Source: Micromonospora antibiotica
GTDB taxonomy: Bacteria; Actinomycetota; Actinomycetes; Mycobacteriales; Micromonosporaceae
Assembly (NCBI RefSeq): GCF_017599305.1
Contig: NZ_JAGFWR010000021.1
Span: 1-64,000, forward strand
Direction of reading: 5' to 3'
Length of the DNA stretch: 64,000 nucleotides
In this document: positions 43,859 through 52,430 of the stretch, piece by piece
Position numbering within the stretch: position 1 is the first letter of the stretch
Layout of the letters: every line of letters begins with the position of its first letter
Notes under the pieces: generated by a model
What the model saw: the letters and a program-made list of their open reading frames with translations, nothing else
Told to the model about the DNA's origin: nothing
Databases searched by the model: none
Made by a program: the position numbers and the translations under genes

Positions 43859-43864
43859 AGTCTA
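43859..43864 (-). promoter_or_regulatory. -10 box of the his operon (leaderless)
   Basis: TAGACT on the minus strand, 7 nt before the hisD GTG. It stands 80 bp from the -10 of the divergent LON-domain gene, so two back-to-back leaderless promoters occupy the 106-bp gap. Confidence 0.5.
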
Positions 43865-43944
43865 GGCGGCGCCCCGGAGGGCGACCCGCGCCGCCCGTAC
43901 CGCGAGACGGTGAGCCGGGACACGCCGACGTCGCGGGATCGGGC

Positions 43945-43950
43945 TACGCT
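43945..43950 (+). promoter_or_regulatory. -10 box of the LON-domain gene (leaderless)
   Basis: TACGCT ends 7 nt before the GTG at 43958; no ribosome site is present. Confidence 0.5.
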
Positions 43951-43957
43951 CGGACGC

Positions 43958-44656
43958 GTGACCGCACGGCTGCCGGTGTTCCCCCTCGCCACGGTGCTCT
44001 TTCCAGGTCTGGTGCTGCCGTTGCACATCTTCGAGGAGCGTTACCGCCACCTGGTGCGGGACCTGGTCGGGCAGCCCGAGGGGGCGCCCCGCGAGTTCGG
44101 TGTGCTGGCGATCCGCTCCGGCTGGGAGGTCGCCCCGGGCGCGGGTCGGGCCACCCCGGGCGGCGGCGAGGTGACCCTGCACGAGGTGGGCTGCACCGCC
44201 GAGCTACGCCAGGTCAACGAGCTGGACGACGGCGGCTTCGACATCGTCACGGTGGGCCGGCGACGGTTCCGGGTCACCGGGATCGACCGGGAGTCCGCCC
44301 CCTACCTGACCGCCGACGTCGAGTGGCTGCCCGAGCCGACCGGCCCGGACGAGGCCGCCGAGGTGCTGGCGGCCCGGGTGATCGCGGTCTTCCGGCAATA
44401 CCTGGGCCTGATCCGGGCCGACCCGCAGGAGCTGTCCGAGCAGCTCCCGGAGGACCCGACGGTGCTGTCGCACCTGGTGGCGGCCACCGCCGTGCTGACC
44501 GTGGCCGACCGGCAGCGGCTGCTCGCCATCGACGACACCACCGCCCGGCTGCGCGCCGAGCTGCGGCTGCTCAATCGCGAGTCGGCCCTGCTGCGTCAGG
44601 TGCGGGCGGTTCCGGTGCCGCTGTCGGAGCTGGCGTCCCCGCCGGCCCCCAACTGA
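43958..44656 (+). CDS. LON peptidase substrate-binding domain protein
   Basis: 232-aa protein resembling the N-terminal domain of Lon without ATPase or protease parts. LPVFPLATVLFPGLVLPLHIFEERYRHLVRDL is the family signature region (quoted in pieces: PVFPLATVLFPG, LPLHIFEERY). Stand-alone members are common in actinobacteria; a substrate-recruiting role is presumed, not shown. GTG start with TACGCT at 7 nt. Its last 86 bp overlap the 3' end of the convergent DUF2567-like gene. Confidence 0.88.
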   Translation: MTARLPVFPLATVLFPGLVLPLHIFEERYRHLVRDLVGQPEGAPREFGVLAIRSGWEVAPGAGRATPGGGEVTLHEVGCTAELRQVNELDDGGFDIVTVGRRRFRVTGIDRESAPYLTADVEWLPEPTGPDEAAEVLAARVIAVFRQYLGLIRADPQELSEQLPEDPTVLSHLVAATAVLTVADRQRLLAIDDTTARLRAELRLLNRESALLRQVRAVPVPLSELASPPAPN

Positions 44657-45563
44657 CCCCGGCCCCCGGCCCACCCCCGGATTGGTCGGGGGCGGCGTGC
44701 ACCCCGGGTCCGGCCACCCCGTCGTCCCCCGGCTGGCCGGGGGCCGCGGGTATCCCGGGTCCGGGCGGCGGGCCGGTGACGCCGGAGCCCGACCACCCGG
44801 TGGCACCGGGGTCGACCGGCCATCCGGGCCCGCCGGGCTCCGGCTCCGGGCGCAGCGAGGGCCAGCGGGACCAGCCGGCCAGCAGGGTGTACGTGACGGC
44901 GGCGGCGAACGCCGGCAGCAGCAGGTTGCCGTACGGCAGCGGCAGCACACCGAGGACCCGTTCGATGCCCCCGGCCCGCAGGTCGGCCGGTTTGTCGAAC
45001 GGCGTACCGGCGGGGGCGGTGGCGAGCAGCCGCTGGTAGCCGTCCAGCCCGATCCGGCGGCCCAGCTGCCAGGCGACCAGGGCGGTGCCGAGCGCCCCCA
45101 CGGTCAGCGCGACGAGGTTCACCGGCCCGCGTCGGCGGCGCAGCAGCGTCCACACCGCGATCGCGGCGAGCACCCCGAACCCGAGGCCGAGCAGGCTGAA
45201 CCAGCCGTCGGCGGCGATCGGCTGCTCCGGTTGGGGTTGGGCGTAGACGGCACCCTCGGCGGTCTTGAGCACCGGGGTGTCCGGGGCCAGCGCCGCCCAG
45301 AGCAGCCCCAACGGCGCCCCGAGCAGGGTCAGGCCCAGCACGAGGCCGAACGCCACCGCGCGGGTGTGCCGGGGGCGTTGCTCCCCCGGCTGCGTCGGCC
45401 CGCCCGACGGCGGCGGCCACGGCAGGTACGACCCGCCCGGGTCGTATCCGGGCACGGTCGGTGGCCCGTCGGCCGGTGCCCCGGTGGGGACGGTGTGCGG
45501 GGTGGGCGCGACACCCGCCGGGGCGTCGGCGGGGCGGTGCGGATCGGGGGTGTCCGGGCTCAC
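44571..45563 (-). CDS. DUF2567-like membrane protein
   Basis: 330 aa. A Pro-rich cytoplasmic N-terminus (residues 1-65), then four hydrophobic segments (AVAFGLVLGLTLLGAPLGLLW, WFSLLGLGFGVLAAIAVW, LVALTVGALGTALVAW, LLLPAFAAAVTYTLLAGW) and a Pro/Gly-rich tail of about 90 residues. The ADGWFSLLGLGFG region resembles DUF2567 proteins. The tail runs 86 bp antisense into the LON-domain gene, suggesting loss of an earlier stop. GTG start. Function unknown. Confidence 0.75.
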   Translation of the reverse strand: MSPDTPDPHRPADAPAGVAPTPHTVPTGAPADGPPTVPGYDPGGSYLPWPPPSGGPTQPGEQRPRHTRAVAFGLVLGLTLLGAPLGLLWAALAPDTPVLKTAEGAVYAQPQPEQPIAADGWFSLLGLGFGVLAAIAVWTLLRRRRGPVNLVALTVGALGTALVAWQLGRRIGLDGYQRLLATAPAGTPFDKPADLRAGGIERVLGVLPLPYGNLLLPAFAAAVTYTLLAGWSRWPSLRPEPEPGGPGWPVDPGATGWSGSGVTGPPPGPGIPAAPGQPGDDGVAGPGVHAAPDQSGGGPGAGVSWGPAGTPAPTAAPEPPAPDAAGPTRD

Positions 45564-45619
45564 CCGATGATCCTCTCAGGCGGGGCGGTACGGCGGGGCG
45601 GCGGAGCCCGTACCGTCCC

Positions 45620-47236
45620 TCAGCGGGCGAACGGCTCCACCATCACCGAGGCGGCCCGCAGCCACGCGGCCCGGGTCTCGGCCTGGAGCTGGTGGTACTC
45701 GATCGACGACCCGGTCTCCAGCACCGGGTCGTACGGCACCACCGCGACGGCCCGGGTCCGGGTGGCGAAGTGCCGCTCCAGGTCGTCCTGGAGCGTCGAC
45801 CGGCCCGGGGTGGGGCAGGAGATCAGGGTGACCGCGTTGTCGGCCAGCTCACCCATGCCCTCCTCGTGCAGCAGGTCGAGCATCCAGTCGGCGCTGAACG
45901 CGGCGTCCTCCCGGGGCACGGTGGTCACCACGAGCTGGTCGGCGGCGTGCATGACGGTGCGCCAGTTGGGGCTCTCCACGTTGTTGCCGGTGTCCACGCA
46001 GACCACGTCGTGGGTGCGCCGCAGCAGTTCCAGCACCCGTTTGACGGTGAACTGGTCGAGGCGCTGGGCGAACCGGGGGCTCTCCTCCCCGGCCAGCACG
46101 TCGTACGAGCCGTCGGAGGCGTGCCGCAGGTAGTCGTCGAGGGACTCCAGCAGCTCCGCGCCGTCGCGGATCTCGATGTGCGCCAGGTCGCTGATCAGGT
46201 GCCGGATCGTCCGGGCGTGCCGGGCGCTGCCGGCGCGCAGGCCGAGGGTGCCGCGCAGCTCGTTGTCGTCCCAGGCGAGCACGCCCCGGCCCCGGACGCT
46301 GCCGACGGTGGCGGCGGCGAGCACCGTGGCGGTGGTCTTGTGCACCCCGCCCTTGGGGTTGGCGAACGCCAGCACCCGGGGGGTGCCCAGGTCACGGCGG
46401 AGGATGCCGGCGGCCCGTTCCTGCTCGTCCTGGGGGCCCTGCTGACGCCACTCGATGCGGGCCGGCTCGATCCGGGCCGGGTAGCTCCGGTCGGCGGTCA
46501 CCGCCGGCGGGTAGGCCGGCGGCTCCGGCTGGTAGGTGGGCGCGGCCGGGTAGCCGGGCTCCGGGTAGGCCGGCTCCGGGTAGGCGGGTTGCGGCGGCTG
46601 GTACGTCGGCTCCGGCGGCGCGTAGCCGGGCGCGCGGTATCCGTTGTCCAGCAGGGCGTACCGGGACTCGGGGGGTGGCGGTTCGGACCGGTAGCCGTTG
46701 TCCAGCAGGGCGTACCGGGACGGGACGACAGGCGGCTCCGGCGGCCGGGCCGGCTCCGGCGGGTAGCCGGGAGCGGCTGCGTAGCCGGCGTCGGCCGGAT
46801 AACCGGGGGCGGCTGCGTAGCCGGCGTCGGCCGGGTACCCGGCCGGATAGCCGGGATCGGCCGGGTAGGCCGGGTCGGCGCGGTAGCCCGGATCGGCGCG
46901 GTAGCCGGAAGCGGGCTCGACCGGATAGTCCGGCGCGGCGCGGCGCGGCGGGTCGACCCGGTAGCCGGCCCCGGCGCGGTAGCCCGGGTCCGGTTCGTAG
47001 CCGGGCTGCGCACCGTAGCCCGGGTCGGCGGGTGGTGGCACGGAAGCCGATCCCCGCCCGGACCAGCCGCCGGCGGGCCCCCGGCCGGGCAACGGGTCCC
47101 GGACCGGCGGCTCGTCGCGGCGGTCCGGCTCCGCCTGGTCGGCGGCGCGTCCGCCGAGGCGGGCACGCTCGAAGAGCGCCCGCCATCGCGGTGCCGGTTC
47201 GGCCGACCGACCCCAGCCGGTCTCGCTGCCGTCCAA
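45620..47236 (-). CDS. MinD/ParA-like ATPase with Pro/Tyr-rich N-terminal domain
   Basis: About 538 aa. Residues 60-255 are a low-complexity region of PGY, PAYP and PADPGY units, with SRYALLDNGYR occurring twice. The C-terminal SIMIBI ATPase begins near residue 285 with the deviant Walker A ANPKGGVHKTTATV, where His replaces the usual Gly; VVCVDTGNN is Walker B-like. The layout recalls EspI/ESX-associated or partition-like ATPases. I choose the TTG start (LDGSETGWG) because GGGAGG lies 7 nt upstream; longer GTG/ATG starts lack one. No ESX genes are adjacent. Confidence 0.8.
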   Translation of the reverse strand: MDGSETGWGRSAEPAPRWRALFERARLGGRAADQAEPDRRDEPPVRDPLPGRGPAGGWSGRGSASVPPPADPGYGAQPGYEPDPGYRAGAGYRVDPPRRAAPDYPVEPASGYRADPGYRADPAYPADPGYPAGYPADAGYAAAPGYPADAGYAAAPGYPPEPARPPEPPVVPSRYALLDNGYRSEPPPPESRYALLDNGYRAPGYAPPEPTYQPPQPAYPEPAYPEPGYPAAPTYQPEPPAYPPAVTADRSYPARIEPARIEWRQQGPQDEQERAAGILRRDLGTPRVLAFANPKGGVHKTTATVLAAATVGSVRGRGVLAWDDNELRGTLGLRAGSARHARTIRHLISDLAHIEIRDGAELLESLDDYLRHASDGSYDVLAGEESPRFAQRLDQFTVKRVLELLRRTHDVVCVDTGNNVESPNWRTVMHAADQLVVTTVPREDAAFSADWMLDLLHEEGMGELADNAVTLISCPTPGRSTLQDDLERHFATRTRAVAVVPYDPVLETGSSIEYHQLQAETRAAWLRAASVMVEPFAR

Positions 47237-47333
47237 GGCTCGCCCTCCCGCGCCGTCGATCTCCGCCTGACAGGCTACGAACGAAACCCTATTCGGACCA
47301 CACCGGTCTGCACACATCCCCCGGGAACAATAC

Positions 47334-48266
47334 TTACGGCGACCGGTCGGACGACCCACCGCTACGGGAGTCCGGGGAGGTGGGGACGGGGGTCGCGGCG
47401 GACCCCGGCCCGGCCCCGCTCGACGACGGTGCCGGAGCGATCACAGCGGGCGCCCCTTCCGACGAATCGCCCATCGCCCCACCCGGCGTCGGGACCGGGC
47501 CGGTGGACGTCGGGTGCGCCGGTGTCGCGGCGGTGTCGGCGGGCGGCCGGGCCACGTCCCGCTGTTCCGGCAGCGGCGGCAGGAACACCGTCCGGTCCAG
47601 CCGGGCCACCTCGGGGGCGGGATCGAGCGCCCGGACCCCGTCCCGTCCGGCCACGGCACGCAGCGCGGTCGGGTCGGCCCGGATCACCGCCGCGTAGACG
47701 CAGGCGCAGGCCGCCCGGTAGCCGGCCGCCTCCCGCCCGGCGACCTGCGCCCCGGTCTCGTACCCCTGACGGGTCGTGGGGTCGGTGGTGTCGGCGGCCC
47801 GCCGCCGCTGGTCGGCGGCCTCCCGGTCCTTGCGGTCCGCGAGGCCGGCCATGCCGGCGGTGACGTCCTGCGGCAGCAGTTGCGCCGGCAGCCGGACCAC
47901 CTCGGTCTGCCGACCGGGCAGCGGCACCCGCACCACCACCGCGGCGACCTCGACGTCGGCGAGCAGCGCCGGCAACCGGTCCGGCGCGAGGTAGCGGTCG
48001 AAGCTGACCAGCGCGTACGCCCCGGCGGTCAGCCCGGCGAGTTCGGCCCGGGCCGCGGCGGCGTACCCGGGCAGCGAGTCACCCGGCAGCACCCCGACCC
48101 GGGTCACCTGCCCGACCGTGCGGTCACCCACCGGCGCGGGTCGGCGGGCCACCCAGCCGACGGTGAGCAGCACCGCGCCGACGGCCAGCACCGCTGCGGT
48201 GACCAGCCCCCGGCGCGGCCGGGACGCGACGGCGGTTGGCCCGACGCCCGGGCGACTACCCGGCAC
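47334..48266 (-). CDS. membrane-anchored hypothetical protein
   Basis: 310 aa. One transmembrane helix (LVTAAVLAVGAVLLTVGWVA, residues 21-40) followed by an extracytoplasmic part with LVSFDRYLAPDRLPALLADVEV, a coiled segment and a Ser/Pro/Gly-rich tail from residue 240. CACVYAA near residue 187 holds two cysteines. GTG start 3 nt after the rluD stop, so co-transcribed with rluD. Function unknown. Confidence 0.7.
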   Translation of the reverse strand: MPGSRPGVGPTAVASRPRRGLVTAAVLAVGAVLLTVGWVARRPAPVGDRTVGQVTRVGVLPGDSLPGYAAAARAELAGLTAGAYALVSFDRYLAPDRLPALLADVEVAAVVVRVPLPGRQTEVVRLPAQLLPQDVTAGMAGLADRKDREAADQRRRAADTTDPTTRQGYETGAQVAGREAAGYRAACACVYAAVIRADPTALRAVAGRDGVRALDPAPEVARLDRTVFLPPLPEQRDVARPPADTAATPAHPTSTGPVPTPGGAMGDSSEGAPAVIAPAPSSSGAGPGSAATPVPTSPDSRSGGSSDRSP

Positions 48267-48269
48267 CGG

Positions 48270-49205
48270 TCAGTCGCGCAGGATCGTCAGCGCGCGGGCC
48301 AGATCGTCCGGGTACTCGCTGACGAAGGTGACGTCGTCACCGGTACGCGGATGGGCGAAGGTCAACGACCGGGCGTGCAGCCACTGCCGGCGCAGTTCGA
48401 GCCGCGCCGACAGGGTCGGGTCGGCCCCGTAGGTGAGGTCGCCGACGCACGGGTGCCGCAGGGACGAGAAGTGCACCCGGATCTGGTGGGTACGCCCCGT
48501 CTCCAGCCGGACGTCGAGCAGGCTCGCCGCCGGGAACGCCTCGATGGTGTCGTAGTGGGTGATGCTCGGCTTGCCGTCGGAGACCACCGCCCAGCGGTAG
48601 TCGTGGTGCGGGTGCCTGTCGATCGGGGCGTCGATGGTGCCGCGCGACGGGTCGGGGTGACCCTGGACGACCGCGTGGTAGCGCTTCTCCACCTCGCGGT
48701 ACTTGAACGCCCGTTTGAGCGCGGTGTACGCCTGCTCGCTCTTGGCCACCGCCATGATCCCGGTGGTGCCCACGTCGAGGCGGTGCACCACACCCTGCCG
48801 TTCGGCGGCCCCGCTGGTGGAGATCCGGTGGCCGATCGCGGCGAGGCCTCCGATGACGGTCGGGCCGGTCCAGCCGGGGCTGGGGTGCGCGGCCACCCCG
48901 ACCGGCTTGTCCACCACCACGATGTCGTCGTCGGCGTAGACCACGGTCAACCCGGGGACCGCCTGCGGCACCACGGTCGGCGGCGCGACCGGCGCGGGCA
49001 GCGTCACCTCCAGCCAGGAACCGGCCTTGACCTTGTGCGAGTTCTGCCGGATCACGCCGTCGACAAGCGCGTCCCCGGCGTCGACGAGCGCGGCGGCGGC
49101 GGTGCGGGAGAGCCCGAAGAGGCGTGCCACCGCCTGGTCCAGCCGCATGCCGTCGAGGCCGTCCGGCACGGGCAGGGAACGGTGGTCGCCACCGGCGGCG
49201 GTCAT
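48270..49205 (-). CDS. RluA/RluD family 23S rRNA pseudouridine synthase
   Basis: 311 aa: S4 RNA-binding domain at residues 18-70, then the RluA catalytic domain with Asp144 in VVHRLDVGTTG and the TGRTHQIRVH motif. By synteny after lspA it is the RluD-like enzyme of actinobacteria; the exact target uridine is not determinable. The ATG overlaps the lspA stop (ATGA). Confidence 0.93.
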   Translation of the reverse strand: MTAAGGDHRSLPVPDGLDGMRLDQAVARLFGLSRTAAAALVDAGDALVDGVIRQNSHKVKAGSWLEVTLPAPVAPPTVVPQAVPGLTVVYADDDIVVVDKPVGVAAHPSPGWTGPTVIGGLAAIGHRISTSGAAERQGVVHRLDVGTTGIMAVAKSEQAYTALKRAFKYREVEKRYHAVVQGHPDPSRGTIDAPIDRHPHHDYRWAVVSDGKPSITHYDTIEAFPAASLLDVRLETGRTHQIRVHFSSLRHPCVGDLTYGADPTLSARLELRRQWLHARSLTFAHPRTGDDVTFVSEYPDDLARALTILRD

Positions 49206-49867
49206 GCCCGCTCCCGCGGCTCGGCGTCGGCCGCCGTCGGCGCGGCGGCGGCCGGTCCGGTGGGGGCGGCGGTCCGGGTCGCGTCGGTGGGGGCGGTGTC
49301 GGTGTCGCCCTTGGCACCGACCCGTCGCCCGTCGCGCTGGCGGCCGGTCAACTCCAGCAGCACGGCCAGCAGCACCCCGGAGACCAGGCAGCTGTCGGCC
49401 AGGTTGAACACCGGCCACACCTGGCCGTACGGGTCGAAGAGGCTGACCATGTCGACCACGTGACCGACGAAGTGACCGGGGGCCCGGAAGATCCGGTCGG
49501 CGAGGTTGCCGAGCGCCCCGCCCAGCACCAACCCCAGGGAGACCGCCCACGGCAACGACCGCAGCCGGACCGCCATCCAGCTGATCCAGCCGACCACCCC
49601 GATGGTGATCAGCGGGAACACCCAGGTGTGGTCGGCGCCGATGCTCCACGCCGCACCGCTATTTCGGGTCAGGGTGAGATAGACGGCCCCGCCGAGCAGG
49701 CGCACCGGCGCCCGGTCGTCGAGCAGTTGCAGGGCGAGATGCTTGGTGAGCAGATCCGTCAGCAACGCGAGCGTCGCGATGCCGACGAGGACCACGACCG
49801 CCCTGCGTCGGGGGGTGCGGCCGGCCGGCCCGGTGGTGCCGGGTCCGGCGGTCGGTGCTGTGGTCAT
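49202..49867 (-). CDS. lspA: lipoprotein signal peptidase
   Basis: 221-aa signal peptidase II that removes the signal peptide after Lgt modification. Four transmembrane helices; catalytic aspartates Asp124 (GNLADRI) and Asp158 (VFNLADS), plus RNSGAAWS. The C-terminal 40 residues are an Ala/Thr-rich cytoplasmic extension. The stop overlaps the rluD start. Confidence 0.96.
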   Translation of the reverse strand: MTTAPTAGPGTTGPAGRTPRRRAVVVLVGIATLALLTDLLTKHLALQLLDDRAPVRLLGGAVYLTLTRNSGAAWSIGADHTWVFPLITIGVVGWISWMAVRLRSLPWAVSLGLVLGGALGNLADRIFRAPGHFVGHVVDMVSLFDPYGQVWPVFNLADSCLVSGVLLAVLLELTGRQRDGRRVGAKGDTDTAPTDATRTAAPTGPAAAAPTAADAEPRERA

Positions 49868-49933
49868 CGACTCCCCATCGACTGTCCCGACGACGCGGGT
49901 CCGCCGTCTCTCGAGGTCACCGGGGAGTGGACG

Positions 49934-50365
49934 TCAGCGCCGCTCCTCCAGCTGCTTGCAGGTCACGCAGAGGGTCGCCGACGGGAAGGCGGCGAGCCGC
50001 TCCACCGGGATCGGGTTCCCGCACCGCTCGCACCATCCGTAGCCACCCTCGTCGAGCCGCTCCAGCGCGCGCTCGACCTGGGTGATCCGTTCCCGGATGC
50101 TGTTGGCGAGGGAGATCTCCTGCTCGCGCTCGAACGTCTTGGTGCCGGTGTCGGCCTGGTCGTCCCCGGCCGAATCGGTCAACCGGTCGCGCTGCAGCTC
50201 GGTGATCTCGCTCAGGGTCTGATCGTACTCGGCGCGCAGCTCGTCCCGTCGGGCCGCCAGGGCCGCCCGGATCTTCTCGGTCTCCGCCGCGCTGCGGGTG
50301 GCCTGCGCGGTGGCCTTCGCCGCCGGTTTGCGACCGGCGGTCCTGGTGTCGGCTGGCTTCGCCAT
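49934..50365 (-). CDS. DksA/TraR-type zinc-finger protein
   Basis: 143 aa: a Lys/Ala-rich N-terminus, a coiled coil (residues 27-105) and a C4 zinc finger, Cys112-x2-Cys115 and Cys133-x2-Cys136. DksA-family proteins enter the RNA polymerase secondary channel; actinobacterial members at this locus are of uncertain activity. The ATG has GGGAG 6-7 nt upstream. A TTGTCG-17-TATTCT promoter lies 125 nt further upstream. Confidence 0.9.
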   Translation of the reverse strand: MAKPADTRTAGRKPAAKATAQATRSAAETEKIRAALAARRDELRAEYDQTLSEITELQRDRLTDSAGDDQADTGTKTFEREQEISLANSIRERITQVERALERLDEGGYGWCERCGNPIPVERLAAFPSATLCVTCKQLEERR

Positions 50366-50489
50366 CGTCAGCTCCCTCAGCCGCGGGACGCGGCGGTCGG
50401 CGGTGCCCGGACAGGGTGCGCCGACATGGCGTCCCCAGGTAACAAAACGGGCGCACGGCAACGGTGGCCGCGCACTCCGGAGGTTGGCA

Positions 50490-50518
50490 AGAATACGGAA
50501 CGTACAGGTTTCCGACAA
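50490..50518 (-). promoter_or_regulatory. promoter of the DksA-like gene
   Basis: TTGTCG (50518-50513), a 17-bp spacer and TATTCT (50495-50490) on the minus strand form a good sigma-A type promoter. A GGAA...TTCC inverted pair lies within the spacer. The leader to the ATG would be about 118 nt. Confidence 0.6.
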
Positions 50519-50556
50519 CGTGCCGGACCGTTGCGCCGCTATTCAGCCACTAATAA

Positions 50557-50569
50557 CCCCTAATTGGGG
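50557..50569 (-). terminator. short hairpin downstream of the antiporter gene
   Basis: CCCC-AATTA-GGGG on the minus strand is followed by TTATTAG, 20 nt after the antiporter stop. The stem is only four G:C pairs plus A:T pairs, so this is a weak terminator call; it lies where the local sequence is unusually AT-rich. Confidence 0.4.
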
Positions 50570-50588
50570 CAAAAAGAAGACTAGCAGA

Positions 50589-52091
50589 TCATCCGTCCCG
50601 ATCCTCGCCGTACTCGCCGAACCACCTCGCCAGGCGACCCCGCCGGCTGACCGCCCGCAGCCGGCGCTCCGCCTCGTCCCGCACCCCGGCGGTCGCCACG
50701 ATCAACAGGCTGTCCCCGGTCTTGAGCCGGGTGTCCGCCCCCGGCACGAAGCCCACCCCGTCGCGCAGCACCAGGGTCACCGACGCGCCCACCGGCAGCC
50801 GCAACTCGTCGACGTGCACCCCGGCCAGCCGGGACCCTGCCGGCACCTCCAACTGGAGCAGATCCGCCCGCATCCGCTCCAACGGCGCGGTCTCCACCCG
50901 GATCTCCGCCGGCTCGGCCGGGGCGGTCACCCGCAACCGGCGGGCCGCCGGCGCGAGCGTGCCCGCCTGGAGCACCGTGAAGATCACCACCAGCACGAAG
51001 ACCGCGTCGAACAACCGGTCCGCCCCGGGCACCCGGGCCGACAGCGGAATGGTGGCCAGCACGATCGGCACCGCACCCCGCAGCCCCGCCCAGGACAGGA
51101 AGAGCTGCTCACGCAGGCTCACCCGGAACGGCAGCGCCGACACCAGCACCGACAGCGGCCGGGCCAGCAGCAGCAGGGCCAGCCCGGTGACCACCGCCGG
51201 CAACAGCGCGGTGTGCAGCCGCTGCGGCGTGGCCAGCAGCCCGAGCAGCACGAACAACCCGATCTGGGCCAGCCAGGCCAGCCCGTCGGCGAATCCCAGG
51301 ATGGCCTGCCGGTGCGGCAGCCGGGCGTTGCCGAGCAGCACCCCGGCGACGTAGACGGCGAGGAAGCCGGAGGCGTGCAGCACCGCCCCGGCGGCGTACG
51401 CCAGCACGGTGAAGCCGACGGCGGCGATCGGGTACAACCCGGAGGAGGGCAGCGCCGCCCGCCGCAGCGCGAACCGGCCGGCCAGCCCGGCGGCCAACCC
51501 GACCGCCGCGCCCACCCCGAGCTCGTAGCCGACCAGGAGGACCTCGAACCACCACGGGTGCTCCACCGGCCCGGTGCGCGACAGCAGCACCACCAGGATC
51601 ACCACCGGGGCGTCGTTCATGCCCGACTCGGCCTCCAGCGCGGCCACCAGCCGGGGCGGCAGCCGCAACCGGCGTAGTGTGGCGAAGACCGCCGCCGCGT
51701 CGGTGGAGGAGAGCACCGCGCCGTAGAGCAGGGCCAACCGCCAGTCCAGCCCGAGCAGCAGGTGCACCACCAGGCCCACGACGACGATGCTGACCAGCAC
51801 CCCGACGGTGGACAACGCGCCGGCCAGCCCGAGCACCGGGCGCAGGGTGCTCCACCGGGCGGTGAGCCCACCCTCCGCGATGATCACGATCAGCGCGCAG
51901 AAACCCAACATCCGGGTCAGCTCGGCGTCGTCGAACCGGATGCCCAGCCCGGCCTCACCGATCGCCACCCCGAGCGCCAGATAGACGAGCAGACTCGGCA
52001 CGCCCAACCGGGTGGAGAACCGCACCGCACCGATCGCCACCAGCAACACGGCCGCCCCGAGGAGCAGGGCCAGATCCAGTCCCGGCGTCAC
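50589..52091 (-). CDS. potassium/proton antiporter (CPA1, NhaP2/CvrA-like)
   Basis: 500 aa. Residues 1-385 form about 12 transmembrane helices of a cation/proton antiporter, with the ion-site region SGMNDAPVVIL and the segment SSTDAAAVFATL. Residues 395-485 match a TrkA-C (RCK_C) domain that may sense a nucleotide or ligand. It probably adjusts cytoplasmic K+ and pH. GTG start. Confidence 0.9.
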   Translation of the reverse strand: MTPGLDLALLLGAAVLLVAIGAVRFSTRLGVPSLLVYLALGVAIGEAGLGIRFDDAELTRMLGFCALIVIIAEGGLTARWSTLRPVLGLAGALSTVGVLVSIVVVGLVVHLLLGLDWRLALLYGAVLSSTDAAAVFATLRRLRLPPRLVAALEAESGMNDAPVVILVVLLSRTGPVEHPWWFEVLLVGYELGVGAAVGLAAGLAGRFALRRAALPSSGLYPIAAVGFTVLAYAAGAVLHASGFLAVYVAGVLLGNARLPHRQAILGFADGLAWLAQIGLFVLLGLLATPQRLHTALLPAVVTGLALLLLARPLSVLVSALPFRVSLREQLFLSWAGLRGAVPIVLATIPLSARVPGADRLFDAVFVLVVIFTVLQAGTLAPAARRLRVTAPAEPAEIRVETAPLERMRADLLQLEVPAGSRLAGVHVDELRLPVGASVTLVLRDGVGFVPGADTRLKTGDSLLIVATAGVRDEAERRLRAVSRRGRLARWFGEYGEDRDG

Positions 52092-52113
52092 GGGCGCCCC
52101 ACCCGGGGCGCCG

Positions 52114-52419
52114 TCACCCGGCCGATCCGTCGCGCAGCCGCCGCAGCAACCCGCTCAGACCGGGCACCGGTCGGTCGACCAGGAAGAGCTTGTCCCGGCT
52201 GGCCGCCCCGGTGCGCAGCGCCACCGCCGACGGGCGGACGCCCAGGGCACCGGCCAGCGCCCGCCGGGCCGCCTCGGTGGCCCGGCCGTCCACCGCCGGG
52301 GCGGTCACGGCGATCACCAGGGCGGGTCCGTGCGGGCCGGCGAAGCAGCCACCGACGCGGGCCCGGGACGCGCCGGGTTTCACCCGCACCGCGACGGTCA
52401 GCGTGTCGTCCGTGGGCAT
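52114..52419 (-). CDS. DUF167 (YggU) family protein
   Basis: 101-aa protein with the family features VRVKPGASR near the N-terminus and VTAPAVDGRATEAARRALA and SRDKLFLV. Structure known for homologues, function not. ATG start with GAGG 9 nt upstream; it lies 22 nt upstream of the antiporter gene on the same strand. Confidence 0.88.
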   Translation of the reverse strand: MPTDDTLTVAVRVKPGASRARVGGCFAGPHGPALVIAVTAPAVDGRATEAARRALAGALGVRPSAVALRTGAASRDKLFLVDRPVPGLSGLLRRLRDGSAG

Positions 52420-52430
52420 CGACGCCAGCC

